Below the pieces are notes generated by a model that saw only the letters and a list, made by a program, of their open reading frames with translations, was not told where the DNA came from and did not search any database. A stretch of DNA of 64,000 nucleotides from Nilaparvata lugens (lineage: Eukaryota; Arthropoda; Insecta; Hemiptera; Delphacidae), in NCBI RefSeq assembly GCF_014356525.2, contig NC_052517.1:1479436-1543435 (forward strand), in the 5' to 3' direction. This document shows positions 33,490 through 44,599 of this stretch, piece after piece; position 1 is the first letter of the stretch; each line of letters opens with the position of its first letter. The position numbers and the translations under genes are program-made.

Positions 33490-34245
33490 CCTTCTCCGAT
33501 TACTGTCGACTACTGTCTATTATTAGTGTGTTGTTGGGAGTGTAAGAGTGTAAGAAGGGCACAGTATGAGAGACTACCAGCGTCACATAGCTTCACCAAA
33601 AACAACTACTAGGACTATCGGCTTCAGTTAACAGTCACATTTGCAACATAGACACCCTATACACTGTCTATTATTAGTGTGTTGTTGGGAGTGTAAGAGT
33701 GTAAGAAGTGCACAGTATGAGAGACTACCAGCGTCACATAGCTTCACCAAAAACAACTACTAGGACTATCGGCTTCAGTTAACACTACATTTGCAACATA
33801 GACACCCTATACACTGTCTATTATTAGTGTGTTGTTGGGAGTGTAAGAGTGTAAGAAGGGCACAGTATGAGAGACTACCAGCGTCACATAGCTTCACCAA
33901 AAACAACTACTAGGACTATCGGCTTCAGTTAACACTCACATTTGCAACATGGACACCCTATACACTGTCTTTATAAGTGTGTTGTTGGGAGTGTAAGAGT
34001 GTAAGAAGGGCACAGTATGAGAGACTACCAGCGTCACATAGCTTCACCAAAAACAACTACTAGGACTATCGGCTTCAGTTAACACTACATTTGCAACATA
34101 GACACCCTATACACTGTCTATTATTAGTGTGTTGTTGGGAGTGTAAGAGTGTAAGAAGGGCACAGTATGAGAGACTACCAGCGTCACATAGATTCACCAA
34201 AAACAACTACTAGGACTATCGGCTTCAGTTAACACTCACATTTGC
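33490..34245. repeat. 151-bp satellite array 3
   Basis: Five units of the 151-bp satellite with occasional single-base deletions (AACACTACATT). Confidence 0.96.
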
Positions 34246-34249
34246 AACA

Positions 34250-34590
34250 AAACGGTCCTTTACCATGGCATATCACCACAAATGATACATAATCAACACA
34301 ATAATATGTTACAGTATCAACACAATAATATGTTACAGTATCAACACAATATTATATAGTATCAACGCAATATGATACACAGCTCCATAATTTGATACAA
34401 AACTTCCAAACTGAATGAATTCTACAAACCATGGGATATCTTCTTATGCTATCTTCCCTCTATATCACCATAAATGATACAGTATCAACACAATATGATA
34501 CAGAGTCATCCTAACTTGACACACAACACCATTATTTGATACAAAACTTCATCTTAACTTGATACACAACACCATAATTTGATACAGATC
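34250..34590. repeat. T1-subtype sequence
   Basis: GATACAGTATCAACACAATA motifs and CTTGATACACAACACCATAA. The counterpart beside the duplicate exon is 36870-37180. Confidence 0.75.
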
Positions 34591-34601
34591 TTCTCCCTTA
34601 C

Positions 34602-34914
34602 CTGTACGAAGTGCTGTAGTCACACTGGTTGCACTTGAACGGTCTCTCTCCAGTGTGCGTTCGCACATGTGCGCGCAGTGTGTTCGCGTGCAGTGTGTTG
34701 TAGGCGCAGTAGGGACAGTGGCGCAGTTGGTTGCCTGGTGAGACGTGCAGCCGTAAATGGCAGCGCAACTTGGCCAGCGCCGCCGTTCGGAAGTCACACA
34801 TTGTGCAGGCGAACCGTTCGGCCAGCTCTGACAGTTTCGCGGATACTTCTGTCGGGTTTTTGTTGAGGGGCCCGCCTTTCGTCCATTTGTCACGTGGTTT
34901 GGAAGTGGATGATT
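34602..34914 (-). CDS. C2H2 zinc-finger exon, copy b of a duplicated pair
   Basis: A 313-bp exon, minus strand: acceptor TAATTCATTTCCAG, donor ACAG/GTAAGG. It enters needing two bases of a split codon and leaves with AG. It encodes a charged region (SSTSKPRDKWTKGG, then VSAKLSELAERFA), a first finger (CTMCDFRTAALAKLRCHLRLH in outline), a second (CPYCAYNTLHANTLRAHVRTH in outline), linker TGERPFKC and the start of a third (CNQCDYSTSY). Joined to the 156-bp exon, the third finger has the right spacing. It differs from 37190-37502 by three substitutions, all silent. Confidence 0.87.
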
Positions 34915-35009
34915 CTGGAAATGAATTAGATAGATAGATAGAGACAGTAGTTTATTCCCTTGAAAAATCAATACAAGACAAATACCTGGTAGTCTATACA
35001 TATAAACTA

Positions 35010-35175
35010 GCTTACCCGGCGAACTTCGTACCGCCATAAGTCAATGTATCTCATGTCACACTTGACTTTATTTGGTGAATCATGAAATTTATCTGACAAT
35101 CAATATTTTCATTCACATATCAATACGGACTTCCTATGTGCTTAGTCATGCAGGATTTATTATTCCGACATTGCA
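35010..35175. mobile_element. Helitron-like end fragment
   Basis: TAGCTTACCCGGCGAACTTC, GTACCGCCATAAGTCAATG, GGACTTCCTATGTGCTTAG. Repeated at 37595-37740 and inverted at 39115-39280. Confidence 0.45.
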
Positions 35176-35209
35176 ACATATTCTCAATCAATTTTTGATA
35201 GAGGAGATT

Positions 35210-35505
35210 TTGGTAGAGAGTTAGTGGGGAGGATATTTTTAATATTCTTTCCGAAGAATGGACATTGATATGTCCAAAGCTCCGCCAATTTATGTAGATG
35301 CATAACAATATTATTATCTATAGTTATTATATTACAAATTGCTTTTTCATATCATATACAGTTCAATAATTATTTTCTTAGTCTATATTATGTAAATTCA
35401 TCTATAATTTTGCTGTATTGTAAGCTATTGTATATAAGTGTATAAGCCAGTATATATTGTAATCTACATAAATAAAGTACTCAATCAATCAATCAATCAA
35501 TCAAT
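35210..35505 (+). mobile_element. D element
   Basis: TGGTAGAGAGTTAGTGGGGA to (TCAA)n, nearly identical to 23487-23775. It interrupts sequence whose counterpart near 38020-38050 carries a D in the other orientation. Confidence 0.85.
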
Positions 35506-36010
35506 TGGTAGTAATATCTATCAGTAAAGTGTTGAATTAAAAAAAAAATAGATACCGGTAGGTTAAATCAGTGTTTCAAAGATGAATTTAATGTTTTCAT
35601 AGTTGTTGATTGTCAATAGATGGTCCAGGAAATATGCGATGTACGATGAATCACACAGAATTCCATATTCTTTCCATCTTCAATTTTAGGATGAATATTA
35701 GCTAAGCTAAATTCAAAGAACAATTCAATTCAGTCTGTCATTCTTCAGTAATTAATGATTGCTATATGAACAACTCTCTTTCATGAGTTTCTCAATGATA
35801 GGGGAGTGATAATAATTATTTGTATAGGTCTTCTAAGGAACGATTATCTACAGCTGATACCAATCAAATAATGTACACTAACGTCAACTCCAAACCACCG
35901 TTTTAATACCTGTACACAATAATAGATCACAGGGTGACGTGTTTATTATACAGCTGGTAGCTTAAGATGCTAAATTATAAGTAGCCACTCGGCCTAAAAT
36001 TTCAAAAACA
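35506..36010. other. Intronic or intergenic sequence, part of the segmental duplication
   Basis: The left part (GGTTAAATCAGTGTTTCAAAG through CAGTCTGTCATTCTTCAG) is repeated at 38110-38325. No coding signal. Confidence 0.6.
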
Positions 36011-36014
36011 TAGA

Positions 36015-36345
36015 TCTGTAAAATGAATTAATAAATAATTATTATTAGCCCCCTATTAAAATTTCTGGTCAGAAACCATCCCCAATATTCACACAACATA
36101 TTCCCAAAGTTTCATGCCGTTCTGTCAAGTAGTTTTCGAGTCTATTGGGAACAAACCGACATTCATTTTTTTATATATAGAGATAAAAATGAATGTCTGT
36201 TTGTTCCCAATAGACTCGAAAACTACTTGACAGAACGGCATGAAACTTTGGGAATATGTTGTGTGAATATTGGGAATGGTTTCTGACCAGGAATTTTAAT
36301 AGGGGGGCAAATAATAATTATTATTTATTAATCCATTTTACAGAC
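36015..36345. repeat. Near-perfect 160-bp inverted repeat
   Basis: Arms of about 160 bp (36015-36178 and 36187-36345) meet at TATATATAGAGATAAAAAT. They include TTCTGTCAAGTAGTTTTCGA and its complement TCGAAAACTACTTGACAGAA. Confidence 0.92.
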
Positions 36346-36367
36346 CTATTTTCTTACTTTCCGGCCA

Positions 36368-36865
36368 AAGCAGCTACTAGACTATCGGCTTCAGTTAACA
36401 CTCACATTTGCAACATAGACACCCTATACACTGTCTATTATTAGTGTGTTGTTGGGAGTGTAAGAGTGTAAGAAGGGCACAGTATGAGAGGTACCAGCGT
36501 CACATAGCTTCACCAAAAACAACTACTAGGACTATCGGCTTCAGTTAACACTCACATTTGCAACATAGACACCCTATACACTGTCTATTATTAGTGTGTT
36601 GTTGGGAGTGTAAGAGTGTAAGAAGGGCACAGTATGAGAGACTACCAGCGTCACATAGCTTCACCAAAAACAACTACTAGGACTATCGGCTTCAGTTAAC
36701 ACTCACATTTGCAACATAGACACCCTATACACTGTCTATTATTAGTGTGTTGTTGGGAGTGTAAGAGTGTAAGAAGGCACAGTATGAGAGACTACCAGCG
36801 TCACATAGCTTCACCAAAAACAACTACTAGGACTATCGGCTAAGTAACACTCACATTGCTAACAT
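36368..36865. repeat. 151-bp satellite array 4
   Basis: Just over three units, same satellite. The last unit ends in decayed form (GGCTAAGTAACACTCAC). Confidence 0.96.
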
Positions 36866-36869
36866 AACG

Positions 36870-37180
36870 GTCCTTTACCATGGCATATCACCACAAATGA
36901 TACATAATCTACACAATATGATACAGTATCAACACAATATTATATAGTATCAACGCAATATGATACACAGCTCCATAATCTGATACAAAACTTCCAAACT
37001 GAATGAATTCTACAAACCATGGGATATCTTCTTTTGCTATCTTCCCTCTATATCACCATAAATGATACAGTATCAACACAATATGATACAGAGTCATCCT
37101 AACTTGATACACATCACCATGAATTGATACAAAACTTCATCTTAACTTGATACACAACACCATAATTTGATACAGATCTT
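36870..37180. repeat. T1-subtype sequence, duplicate
   Basis: Counterpart of 34250-34590, with the same order of landmarks up to the exon. Confidence 0.75.
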
Positions 37181-37189
37181 CTCCCTCAC

Positions 37190-37502
37190 CTGTACGAAGT
37201 GCTGTAGTCACACTGGTTGCACTTGAACGGTCTCTCTCCAGTGTGCGTTCGCACATGTGCGCGCAGTGTGTTCGCGTGCAGTGTGTTGTAGGCGCAGTAG
37301 GGACAGTGGCGCAGTTGGTTGCCTGGTGAGACGTGCAGCCGTAAATGGCAGCGCAACTTGGCCAGCGCCGCCGTTCGGAAGTCACACATTGTGCAGGCGA
37401 ACCGTTCGGCCAGCTCCGACAGTTTCGCGGAGACTTCTGTCGGGTTTTTGTTGAGGGGCCCGCCTTTCGTCCATTTGTCACGTGGTTTGGACGTGGATGA
37501 TT
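37190..37502 (-). CDS. C2H2 zinc-finger exon, copy a of a duplicated pair
   Basis: A 313-bp exon with the same protein as 34602-34914 (donor ACAG/GTGAGG). If copy a were spliced to copy b, the phases would not match: the AG at the end of a, followed by AATCATCC, gives a stop (TGA) after about eight codons. Only one copy can therefore be used per transcript. A second open frame (37481-37137) spans the same bases but lacks zinc-finger pattern and runs past the donor, so I treat it as a shadow. Confidence 0.87.
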
Positions 37503-37729
37503 CTGGAAATGAATTAGATAGATAGATAGATAGAGACAGTAGTTTATTTCCTTGGAAAATCAATACAAGACAAATACCTGGTCGTCTATACATATAAACT
37601 AGCTTACCCGACGAAATTCGTACCGCCATAAGTCAATGTATCTCATGTCACACTTGACTTTATTTGGTGAATCATGAAATTTATCTGACAATCAATATTT
37701 TCATTCCATCTCAATACGGACTTCCTATG

Positions 37730-38028
37730 TGATTGATTGATGAGTACTTTATTTATGTAGATTACAATATATACTGGCTTATACACTTATATACAATAGC
37801 TCACAATACAGCAAAATTATAGATGAATTTACATAATATAGACTAAGAAAATAATTATTGAACTGTATATAATATGAAAAAGCAATTTGTAATATAATAA
37901 CTATAGATAATAATCATATTGTTAGCTGTACATAAAATTGGCGAGTTTTGGACATATCAATGTCCATTCTTCGGAAAGAATATTAAAAATATCCTCCCCA
38001 CTAACTCTCTACCAAAATGTGCTTAGTC
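37730..38028 (-). mobile_element. D element
   Basis: TTGATTGATGAGTACTTTATT to CACTAACTCTCTACCAAAA, the reverse orientation of 35210-35505. Confidence 0.85.
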
Positions 38029-38336
38029 ATGCAGCATTTATTATTCCGACATAGCAACATATTCTCAATCAAGTGGTATTAATATCTATCAGTAAAGTGT
38101 TGAATTAAAAAAATGGATACCGGTAGGTTAAATCGGTGTTTCAGAGATGAATTTAATGTTTTCATAGTTGTTGATTGTCAATAGATGGTCCAGGAAATAT
38201 GCGATGTACGATGAATCACACAGAATTCCATATTCTTTCCATCTCATTTTAGGATGAATATTAGCTAAGCTAAATTCAAAGAACAATTCAATTCAGTCTG
38301 TCATTCTTCAGTAATTAACGATTGCTATATGAACAA

Positions 38337-39117
38337 CACACAGCTGTGTGTGTGTGTGTGTGTGTGGTGTGTGTGTGTGTGTGTGTGTGTGTGTTGTGTG
38401 TGTGTGCGTGTGTGTGCGTGTGTGTGCGTGTGTGTGTGTGTGTGTGTGTATGAGTGCATGTGTGTCCTGTGTACACGATATCTCATCTCCCAATTAACGG
38501 AATGACTAGAAATTTGGAACTTGAGGTCCTTACAATATAAGGATCCAACACAAACAATTTCGATCTAATGCAATTCAAGATGGCGGATAAAATGGTAAAA
38601 TGTTGTCAAAAACTGGGTTTTTCGCGATTTTCTCAAAAACGGCTCCAACGATTTTGATCAAATTTATACCTAAAATAGTCATTGATAAGCTCTATCAACT
38701 GCCACAAGTCCCATATATGTAAAAAATTCAGGAGCTCCGCCCCATCTATGCAAAGTTTGATTTTAGATTCCCAATTATCAGGCTTTAGATACAATTTAAA
38801 CAAAAAGTTTCAAGTGGAAAAGATTGAGCATGAAAATCTCTACAATTAATGTTCAGTAACATTTTCACCTAAAATTGAAAATAAGCTTTAAATTCCAAAA
38901 TGTGATTATTCAATTGCAAATTAGTTGATTCTCTTAAATCATTCACTATGAAGAGATAGCAGACCTCATGTGTGTCTCCAGCGTTATTGCCCTGTCGCCA
39001 GCTGGCTCAAATCTTTGAATAGTAGACTTGAGATGCGCGGGAACACTAGCGTCAGGTGATCAATTTTCATAACGGCAAGGAAAGTTGTGTGAGTGCGCCA
39101 CACCAGATTTTTGGAAT
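38337..39117 (-). mobile_element. E element
   Basis: Begins in a (TG)n tract at 38340-38460 (its usual terminal 140 bp is missing) and ends GTGCGCCACACCAGATT, the E start in reverse. Confidence 0.85.
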
Positions 39118-39284
39118 AATAAATGCTGCATGACTAAGCACATAGGAAGTCCGTATGAGATGTAAATGGAAATATTGATTGTCAGATAAAAATTCATGAT
39201 TCACCAAATAAATTCAAGTGTGACATGAGATACATTGACTATTTGGCGGTACGAAGTTCGCCGGGCAAGCTTGTATAAAAAAAT

Positions 39285-39954
39285 CTGGTGTGGCGCACTC
39301 ACACAACTTTCCTTGCCGTTATGAAAATTGATCACCTGACGCTAGTGTTCCCGCGCATCTCAAGTCTACTATTCAAAGATTTGAGCCAGCTGGTGACAGG
39401 GCAATAACGCTGGAGACACACATGAGGTCTGCTATCTCTTCATAGTGAATGATTTAATAGAATCAACAATAATTTGCAATTGAATAATCACATTTTCTCG
39501 AATTTATAGCTTATTCTCAATTTTAGGTGAAAATGTTACTGAACATTAATTGTAGAGATTTTCATGCTCAATCTACTCCACTTGATTTTTTTCGTTTCAA
39601 TTGTATCTGAAGCCTGATAATTGGAAATCTATCTGCATTGATGGGGCGAACCTCCTGAAATTTTTACAGATATGGGACTTGTGCAGTTGATAGAGCTTAT
39701 CAATGACTTTTCTAGGTATGAATTTGATCAAAAATCTTGGAGCCGTTTCCGAGAAAATCACGAAAAAACCTGTTTTTGACAACTTTTCGCCATTTTAGCC
39801 GCCATCTTGAATTGCATTTGATCGAAATTGTCGTGTCGGATCCTTATAGTGAAAGGACCTTAAGTTCCAAATTTCAAGTCATTCCGTCAATTGAAGATGA
39901 GATATCGTGTACACAGACGCACATACACTCATACACACACACACACACACACCA

Positions 39955-40001
<47 letters not shown>

Positions 40002-40127
40002 GACCAATACCCAAAAACCACTTTTTCGGACTCAGTGACCTTGAAATGTATAGAAATGTTGAAATTGGGTACCTTATTTTTCGGAAAGCAATACTTTCCT
40101 TACCTATGGTAATAGGGCAAGAAAGTA
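39285..40127 (+). mobile_element. E element, complete
   Basis: AATCTGGTGTGGCGCACTCA to ATAGGGCAAGAAAGTA with a CA tract at 39930-40000. It lies head to head with the previous copy, separated by about 165 bp of Helitron-like end sequence. Confidence 0.88.
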
Positions 40128-40157
40128 ATAAATGAGTGGAATCAGAGTGAGAATCAC

Positions 40158-40220
40158 CTGTACTTGCAGCATTAGGATGAGCCCAAGACTGCCTCCTCCA
40201 GTATTTTCATCTTCAACTGC
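40158..40220 (-). CDS. Small exon, function unknown
   Basis: A 63-bp minus-strand exon: acceptor CTCTTTTGTTTTCAG, donor ACAG/GTGATT. Only phase 0 is open through it: AVEDENTGGGSLG then a hydrophobic stretch. It begins and ends in phase 0 and so follows 42342-42461 in frame. It does not fit the phase of the next zinc-finger exon (37502), which needs a leftover base. Either an unseen exon lies between, or these exons belong to another gene or isoform. Confidence 0.5.
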
Positions 40221-40368
40221 CTGAAAACAAAAGAGAAATATAAAGTTTGAGAAAAATAAGAGGAAAGCTGATACCTGTATATCTGATGTAATATTAACTG
40301 CCCATTCTTGTTGAAAATAATTTATTATATTTTAATATCGAGGCACCGAGCTTCGCTTGTTATTTTTA

Positions 40369-40372
40369 TCTA

Positions 40373-40429
<57 letters not shown>

Positions 40430-40935
40430 TAAAAGCGAAATGGCACTCACTCACTGACTGACTGACTGACTGACTCACTCACTCACTCACATAACTAAAA
40501 ATCTACCGGACCAAAAACGTTCAAATTTGGTAGGTATGTTCAGTTGGCCCTTTAGAGGCACACTAAGAAATCTTTTGGCAATATTTCAACTCTAAGGGTT
40601 GTTTTTAAGGGTTTAAAGTTCGTCTTTTAGCATGTATATTCTTCTTCTCCCAATCTCTTAATTATAATTGAAATTTTCATATCATATGTTACTATAGAAC
40701 TATAATCTAGATAGAGTACCTCTTCGAAACAGTTGTTAACTGGCAACTAAATTAATAATTTTGTCAGGTTGGCATTAAGTTGAGTTGACTTTGTTAGGTT
40801 GGCACCAAGTTGAAGATTTAAATGCATTTATCGCGGAAAAATTGATTGGGCACTGCTACTTCAATACTGGGAATATTATATTACTAGCAGTCAGGCTCGC
40901 TTCGCTCGCCATATCCGTTTAGCCAGCCGTTTAGT
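40369..40935 (+). mobile_element. Helitron-like non-autonomous element
   Basis: It starts with a (TA)n tract then AAAAGCGAAATGGCACTCAC, then (TGAC)n/(CTCA)n, and ends CAGGCTCGCTTCGCTCGCC. The AAGCGAAATGGCACT motif followed by tetranucleotide repeats reminds me of insect Helitrons. No Rep/helicase ORF is present. An inverted copy is at 50238-50935. Confidence 0.6.
40376..40430. repeat. (TA)n microsatellite
   Basis: About 55 bp of TATATA with one TTATAT break. Confidence 0.97.
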
Positions 40936-41074
40936 CTGGACCCCCGACTGGATTGTCCTAACTTATATGTCCTAGCTTTTTGTTCTATCGTACCGTGACG
41001 TATCGTCCCGGAATGTGAGTGTGAGCGCTGTTATCAGGTCTGGCTGCAACTGTCTACAACGTTGTTGGAAAGAT

Positions 41075-41410
41075 ACATTTTCAAGATGTTCGATGTTTTT
41101 GAACGGGTAGTATTATAGTCCACTAGACAGCTGATTTATGATGAATAATTCTATAGTCTGATTTTTACTCTAATATTGGCGTATGAAGGGCCTCCTTTTT
41201 CCTTTTATTATCCTTGAAATGCAAAATTTCCGAAAACCTTGTATATACGTCAACGTGCAATTTAAAAAGGAACATACCTGTCAAATTTTATTAAAATCTA
41301 TTACCGCGTTTCGCCGTAAATGCGCAACATATAAACATTCAAACATTTAACATTAAGAGAAATGCCAAACCGTCGACTTGAATCTTAGACCTCACTTCAC
41401 TCGGTCAATA
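41075..41410. mobile_element. Element A copy
   Basis: GACAGCTGATTTATGATGAA, CCAATATTGG-like TAATATTGGCGTATGAAGG, TTGTATATACGTCAACGTGC, GCCGTAAATGCGCAACATAT, CCAAACCGTCGACTTGAATC. Octamer tract is only one to two units here. Confidence 0.75.
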
Positions 41411-41534
41411 ATAGGATTCGTCATGACATATATTTTTCAATAATTGAATACTACTTCTCATAATTGAGATGAATATTTTGTCAATTATTTATATGTTTCT
41501 ACAATGTAAACGATGTGGAACGTTGTGGAGGTGG

Positions 41535-42315
41535 AAAAGATAACTCTATCTGCTTTGTGGAATGATAGACAAGGATAGAAACACCATGTTGATCAAACAA
41601 TGCCATTATAACGTGGACCTCACTATAGCAATTAGTGTTCGACAATATGATACAGTATTATCTCAACTTGATACACAACACAATAATTTGATACAAAACA
41701 GGATAGAGCTATCAGCTTTGTGGAATGATAGACAAGGATAGCAACACCAATGTTGATCAAATACTGCCATTACAACGTGGACCTCAATATAGCAATATAG
41801 TGTTAGACATATGGACAATATGATACAGTATCATCTCAACTTGATACACAACACCATAATTTGATACATAACAGGATAGAGCTATCTGCTTTGTGGAATG
41901 ATAGTCAAGGATAGCAACACCAATGTTGATCAAATACTGCCATTATAACGTGGACCTCACTATAGCAATATTTGTGTTCGACAATATGATACAGTATCAT
42001 CTCAACTTGATACACAACACCATAATTTGATACAAAACAGGATAGCGCTATCTGCTTTGTGGAATGATAGTCAAGGATAGCAGCACCGATGTTGATCAAA
42101 TACTGCCATTATAACGTGGACCTCACTATAGAACAAGAACACCACAACATTATACAGTATCAACACATATGATACAGTATCATCTCAACTTGATACACAA
42201 CACCATATTTGATACATAACAGGATAGAGCTATCTGCTTTGTGGAATGATAGACAAGGATAGCAACACCAATGTTGATCAACTACTGCCATTATAACGTG
42301 GACCTCATATAGTTG
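41535..42315. repeat. Tandem T1 subtype, about five units
   Basis: GATAGAGCTATCTGCTTTGT recurs about every 165-180 bp, each followed by CCATTATAACGTGGACCTCA. Sequence matches the 4133 and 8270 arrays. Confidence 0.9.
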
Positions 42316-42341
42316 TTGTAGTAAATTAAAAAAATATTTAC

Positions 42342-42461
42342 CTGTGTCTGATATTGGTCTGCAGTATCCTCATTGACAGGGTTCCATGTCATCCAATTTT
42401 CCCTTTTCACCACAATATTTCCATCAAAGCCCACTTTTCCAGGGTCGGGAAAAGTTCCTTC
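42342..42461 (-). CDS. Exon of unknown function
   Basis: A 120-bp minus-strand exon: acceptor TTTTGCATTGTACAG, donor ACACAG/GTAAAT. It encodes 40 residues in phase 0 (EGTFPDPGKVGFDGN, then VVKRENWMTWNPVNEDTA and DQYQTQ). Codon content is unlike the repeats around it, and a stop-free frame with two good splice sites is convincing. A nearby second AG (four bases in) would shift the frame. It follows 45583-45645 in phase. Confidence 0.7.
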
Positions 42462-43020
42462 CTGTACAATGCAAAAGGAATTTCAAATTCAATCCATTTA
42501 TTTGCCATAAAATGATACAAATTGATAAAATAAATATTCTAAATTAAAAAAAAAAAAATAATTATAGCACTACCGTAAAAGAACAAATTGTGCGCCGGCA
42601 GTGGGTTCCAACGAGGTACAGCAAACATGTCAATAGAAAAGAAAATAGAGCTTATAGAACCACTAAATTAAGTAAAATTACGGAAATAAAAAATTTATTT
42701 GAATTAAAAAGATAGAGTGGTTTAAAATACAAAATATAGGACTGACCTCAGGAAATTTTTATTGGCAAAATATGTACAATTTTTCTCAAATCTTCAAAGT
42801 AGTCCCCATTGGAGTAGATAACACGCTGATGCCGGATTTTCCAATCCCTGAACGCTCCTTGGAAGTCGGCAACCTCTATGCTGTCTAGAGCCCTCGTCGA
42901 GGCACGTTGAACGTTTTCCAGAGTCCCGAACCGGGTCCCCCCTTAAGATGTCTCTTGATCTTGGGGAACAAAAAAAGTCCGGTGGTGCCATATCCGGGCT
43001 GTGAGTAGGTTGTGGCCAAC

Positions 43021-43878
43021 GTTAGTAGACAGAAGGTTGATCACTCACAGGTGTTTGATTCAAAGTGGTGGGGGTATCGCCAGCGTGACGTCACGTGTAG
43101 TAAAATGTTCTAGAGTAACCACACTGAGCATACATTTTATTCACTGTATCTTCAAATATATCGTCGTTTAATCTCCTCAAGATTGACCTACAACTTAAAA
43201 TTCTCCATACTTATAGCGAATGAATCACCGAATCTGAAGATGTTGTTAAATATTTCAAGTTCATTCAACTTTTATGATACAATGAAGTTGAAAGTTTTTC
43301 ATGAATCTAAAACGTTACACGAAAATTAATAAACTGGAAAAGCGTTAGTAGACAATGTTATACTATTACAATTTCAGATTAACCCTTAAAAAAACTTGAT
43401 AAACCAATGCATTGCAATAACCGATAAACCGATCCCGATAACCGATGAATTTCATTCATTGTAAATGCACTGAACATATGCTGGTATCGAGCACATGTTC
43501 TACGAGAATCAAAATATCTCATCCCCGAAATTCACAAGCTGATGTATAGCCAAACTACAAAATATAAACACGACCTAGAAGATGAAGAACCTTAAGGTTT
43601 GAAAGGGAAGTTAGGAGGTGGGGTTTTTGCTTTCATATGGCAAAATGCTTGTATTATTCAAATGTTTTAATAATTATTGTAAAGCAGAAACAGAAAGATT
43701 GCATGTCAGAAAATGTTTGTGTTATATAATTTGACTATACGACACCATATGATTTTCAAGAATGCGATATTCTGCCTACTCTGTACTACAGCCTACGTCA
43801 CGGCTGCAGTTCCCCCACTCCAATTGCATTTCAACGAAAATACTATAGATGAGTGACCAACCTTCTGTCTACTAACTT
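43021..43878. mobile_element. About 858-bp element nested in the left mariner arm
   Basis: Terminal inverted repeats GTTAGTAGACAGAAGGTTG and CAACCTTCTGTCTACTAAC mark both ends. The flanks GTTGTGG(C)CAAC and GTTGTGGCAAC look like a target duplication of about 10 bp. No ORF of note inside. Superfamily not assigned; the target-duplication length would suit hAT- or Mutator-like elements. Confidence 0.8.
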
Positions 43879-44089
43879 TGGGTTGTGGCAACGTTACCTT
43901 CGACTGTTTGGCCACACTGCTCGGTGACGAGCAGGCAGGTGTGCGACGGAGCATTGTCGTGATGGAGAATTCACGAATCGGCAATCACCGACGGACTCGA
44001 TGAACCCGGGCGTTAGTCGACGGAGCACCTCTCTGTAGTACTGGCGTTTACAGTTTGGCCTGTGAACGGCCAGTACTAATTTGTGTACT

Positions 44090-44491
44090 TTCTTTGTGAA
44101 CAGCCAGTACTACAGAGAGGTGCTCCGTCGACTAACCGCCCGGTTTTATCGAGTCCGTCCGGGGATTGACGATTCGTGAATTCTCCATCACGACAATGCT
44201 CCGTCGCACACCTGCCTGCTCGTCACCGAGCAGTTGGCCAAACAGTCGAGGGTAACGTTGCCACAAACTCCTCACAGCCCGGATATGGCACCACCGGACT
44301 TCTTTTTGTTCCCCAAGATCAAGAGACAACTTAAGGGGACGCGGTTCAGGGCTCTGGAAAACGTTCAACGTGCCTCGACGAGGGCTCTAGACAGCATAGA
44401 GGTTGCCGACTTCCAAGGAGCGTTCAGGGATTGGAAAATCCGGTATCAGCGTGTTATAGACTCTAATGGGGACTACTTTGAAGATTTCTGA
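44090..44491 (+). pseudogene. Mariner-like transposase, C-terminal half (pseudogene)
   Basis: It reads VLRRLTARFYRVRPG, then an in-frame TGA, then LHHDNAPSHTCLLVTEQLAK, LPQTPHSPDMAPPDFFLFPK and IKRQLKGTRF, ending DSNGDYFEDF and TGA. The Asp of HDNA and the Asp of PPD are 34 residues apart, as in DD34D mariners. The first catalytic Asp and the whole DNA-binding half are missing. A related family, decayed, occurs in reverse at 42790-43010. Confidence 0.88.
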
Positions 44492-44599
44492 AGACAATTT
44501 GTACATATTTTGCCAATAAAAAATTTCCTGAGGTCAGTCCGGTTTCTTATTATACAGACCCTGTATATATTGTAATCTACATAAATAAAGTACTCAATC

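Larger units (their letters stand above)
42725..44545. mobile_element. Inverted pair of truncated mariner transposons with a nested insertion
   Basis: The right arm (about 44090-44545, plus strand) and left arm (42725-43020 plus 43880-44050, minus strand) are mirror copies of the same 3' half of a mariner-like element. Both break at the same transposase position near the centre, forming a palindrome. The left arm is split by the element at 43021-43878. Confidence 0.85.

Noticed and set aside
34549..37481. Second open frames across the 313-bp zinc-finger exons (TKTRQKYPRNCQSWPNGS frame)
   Set aside because: Open only because the exon is GC-rich; no finger pattern, runs through the splice donor into repeats, and the silent substitutions respect the finger frame.
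42342..42461. Alternative acceptor four bases downstream in the unknown exon (CAG/GAAG)
   Set aside because: It would shift the frame relative to the upstream exon, which ends in phase 0 at CAA/GTAAGT; the first AG keeps the frame.
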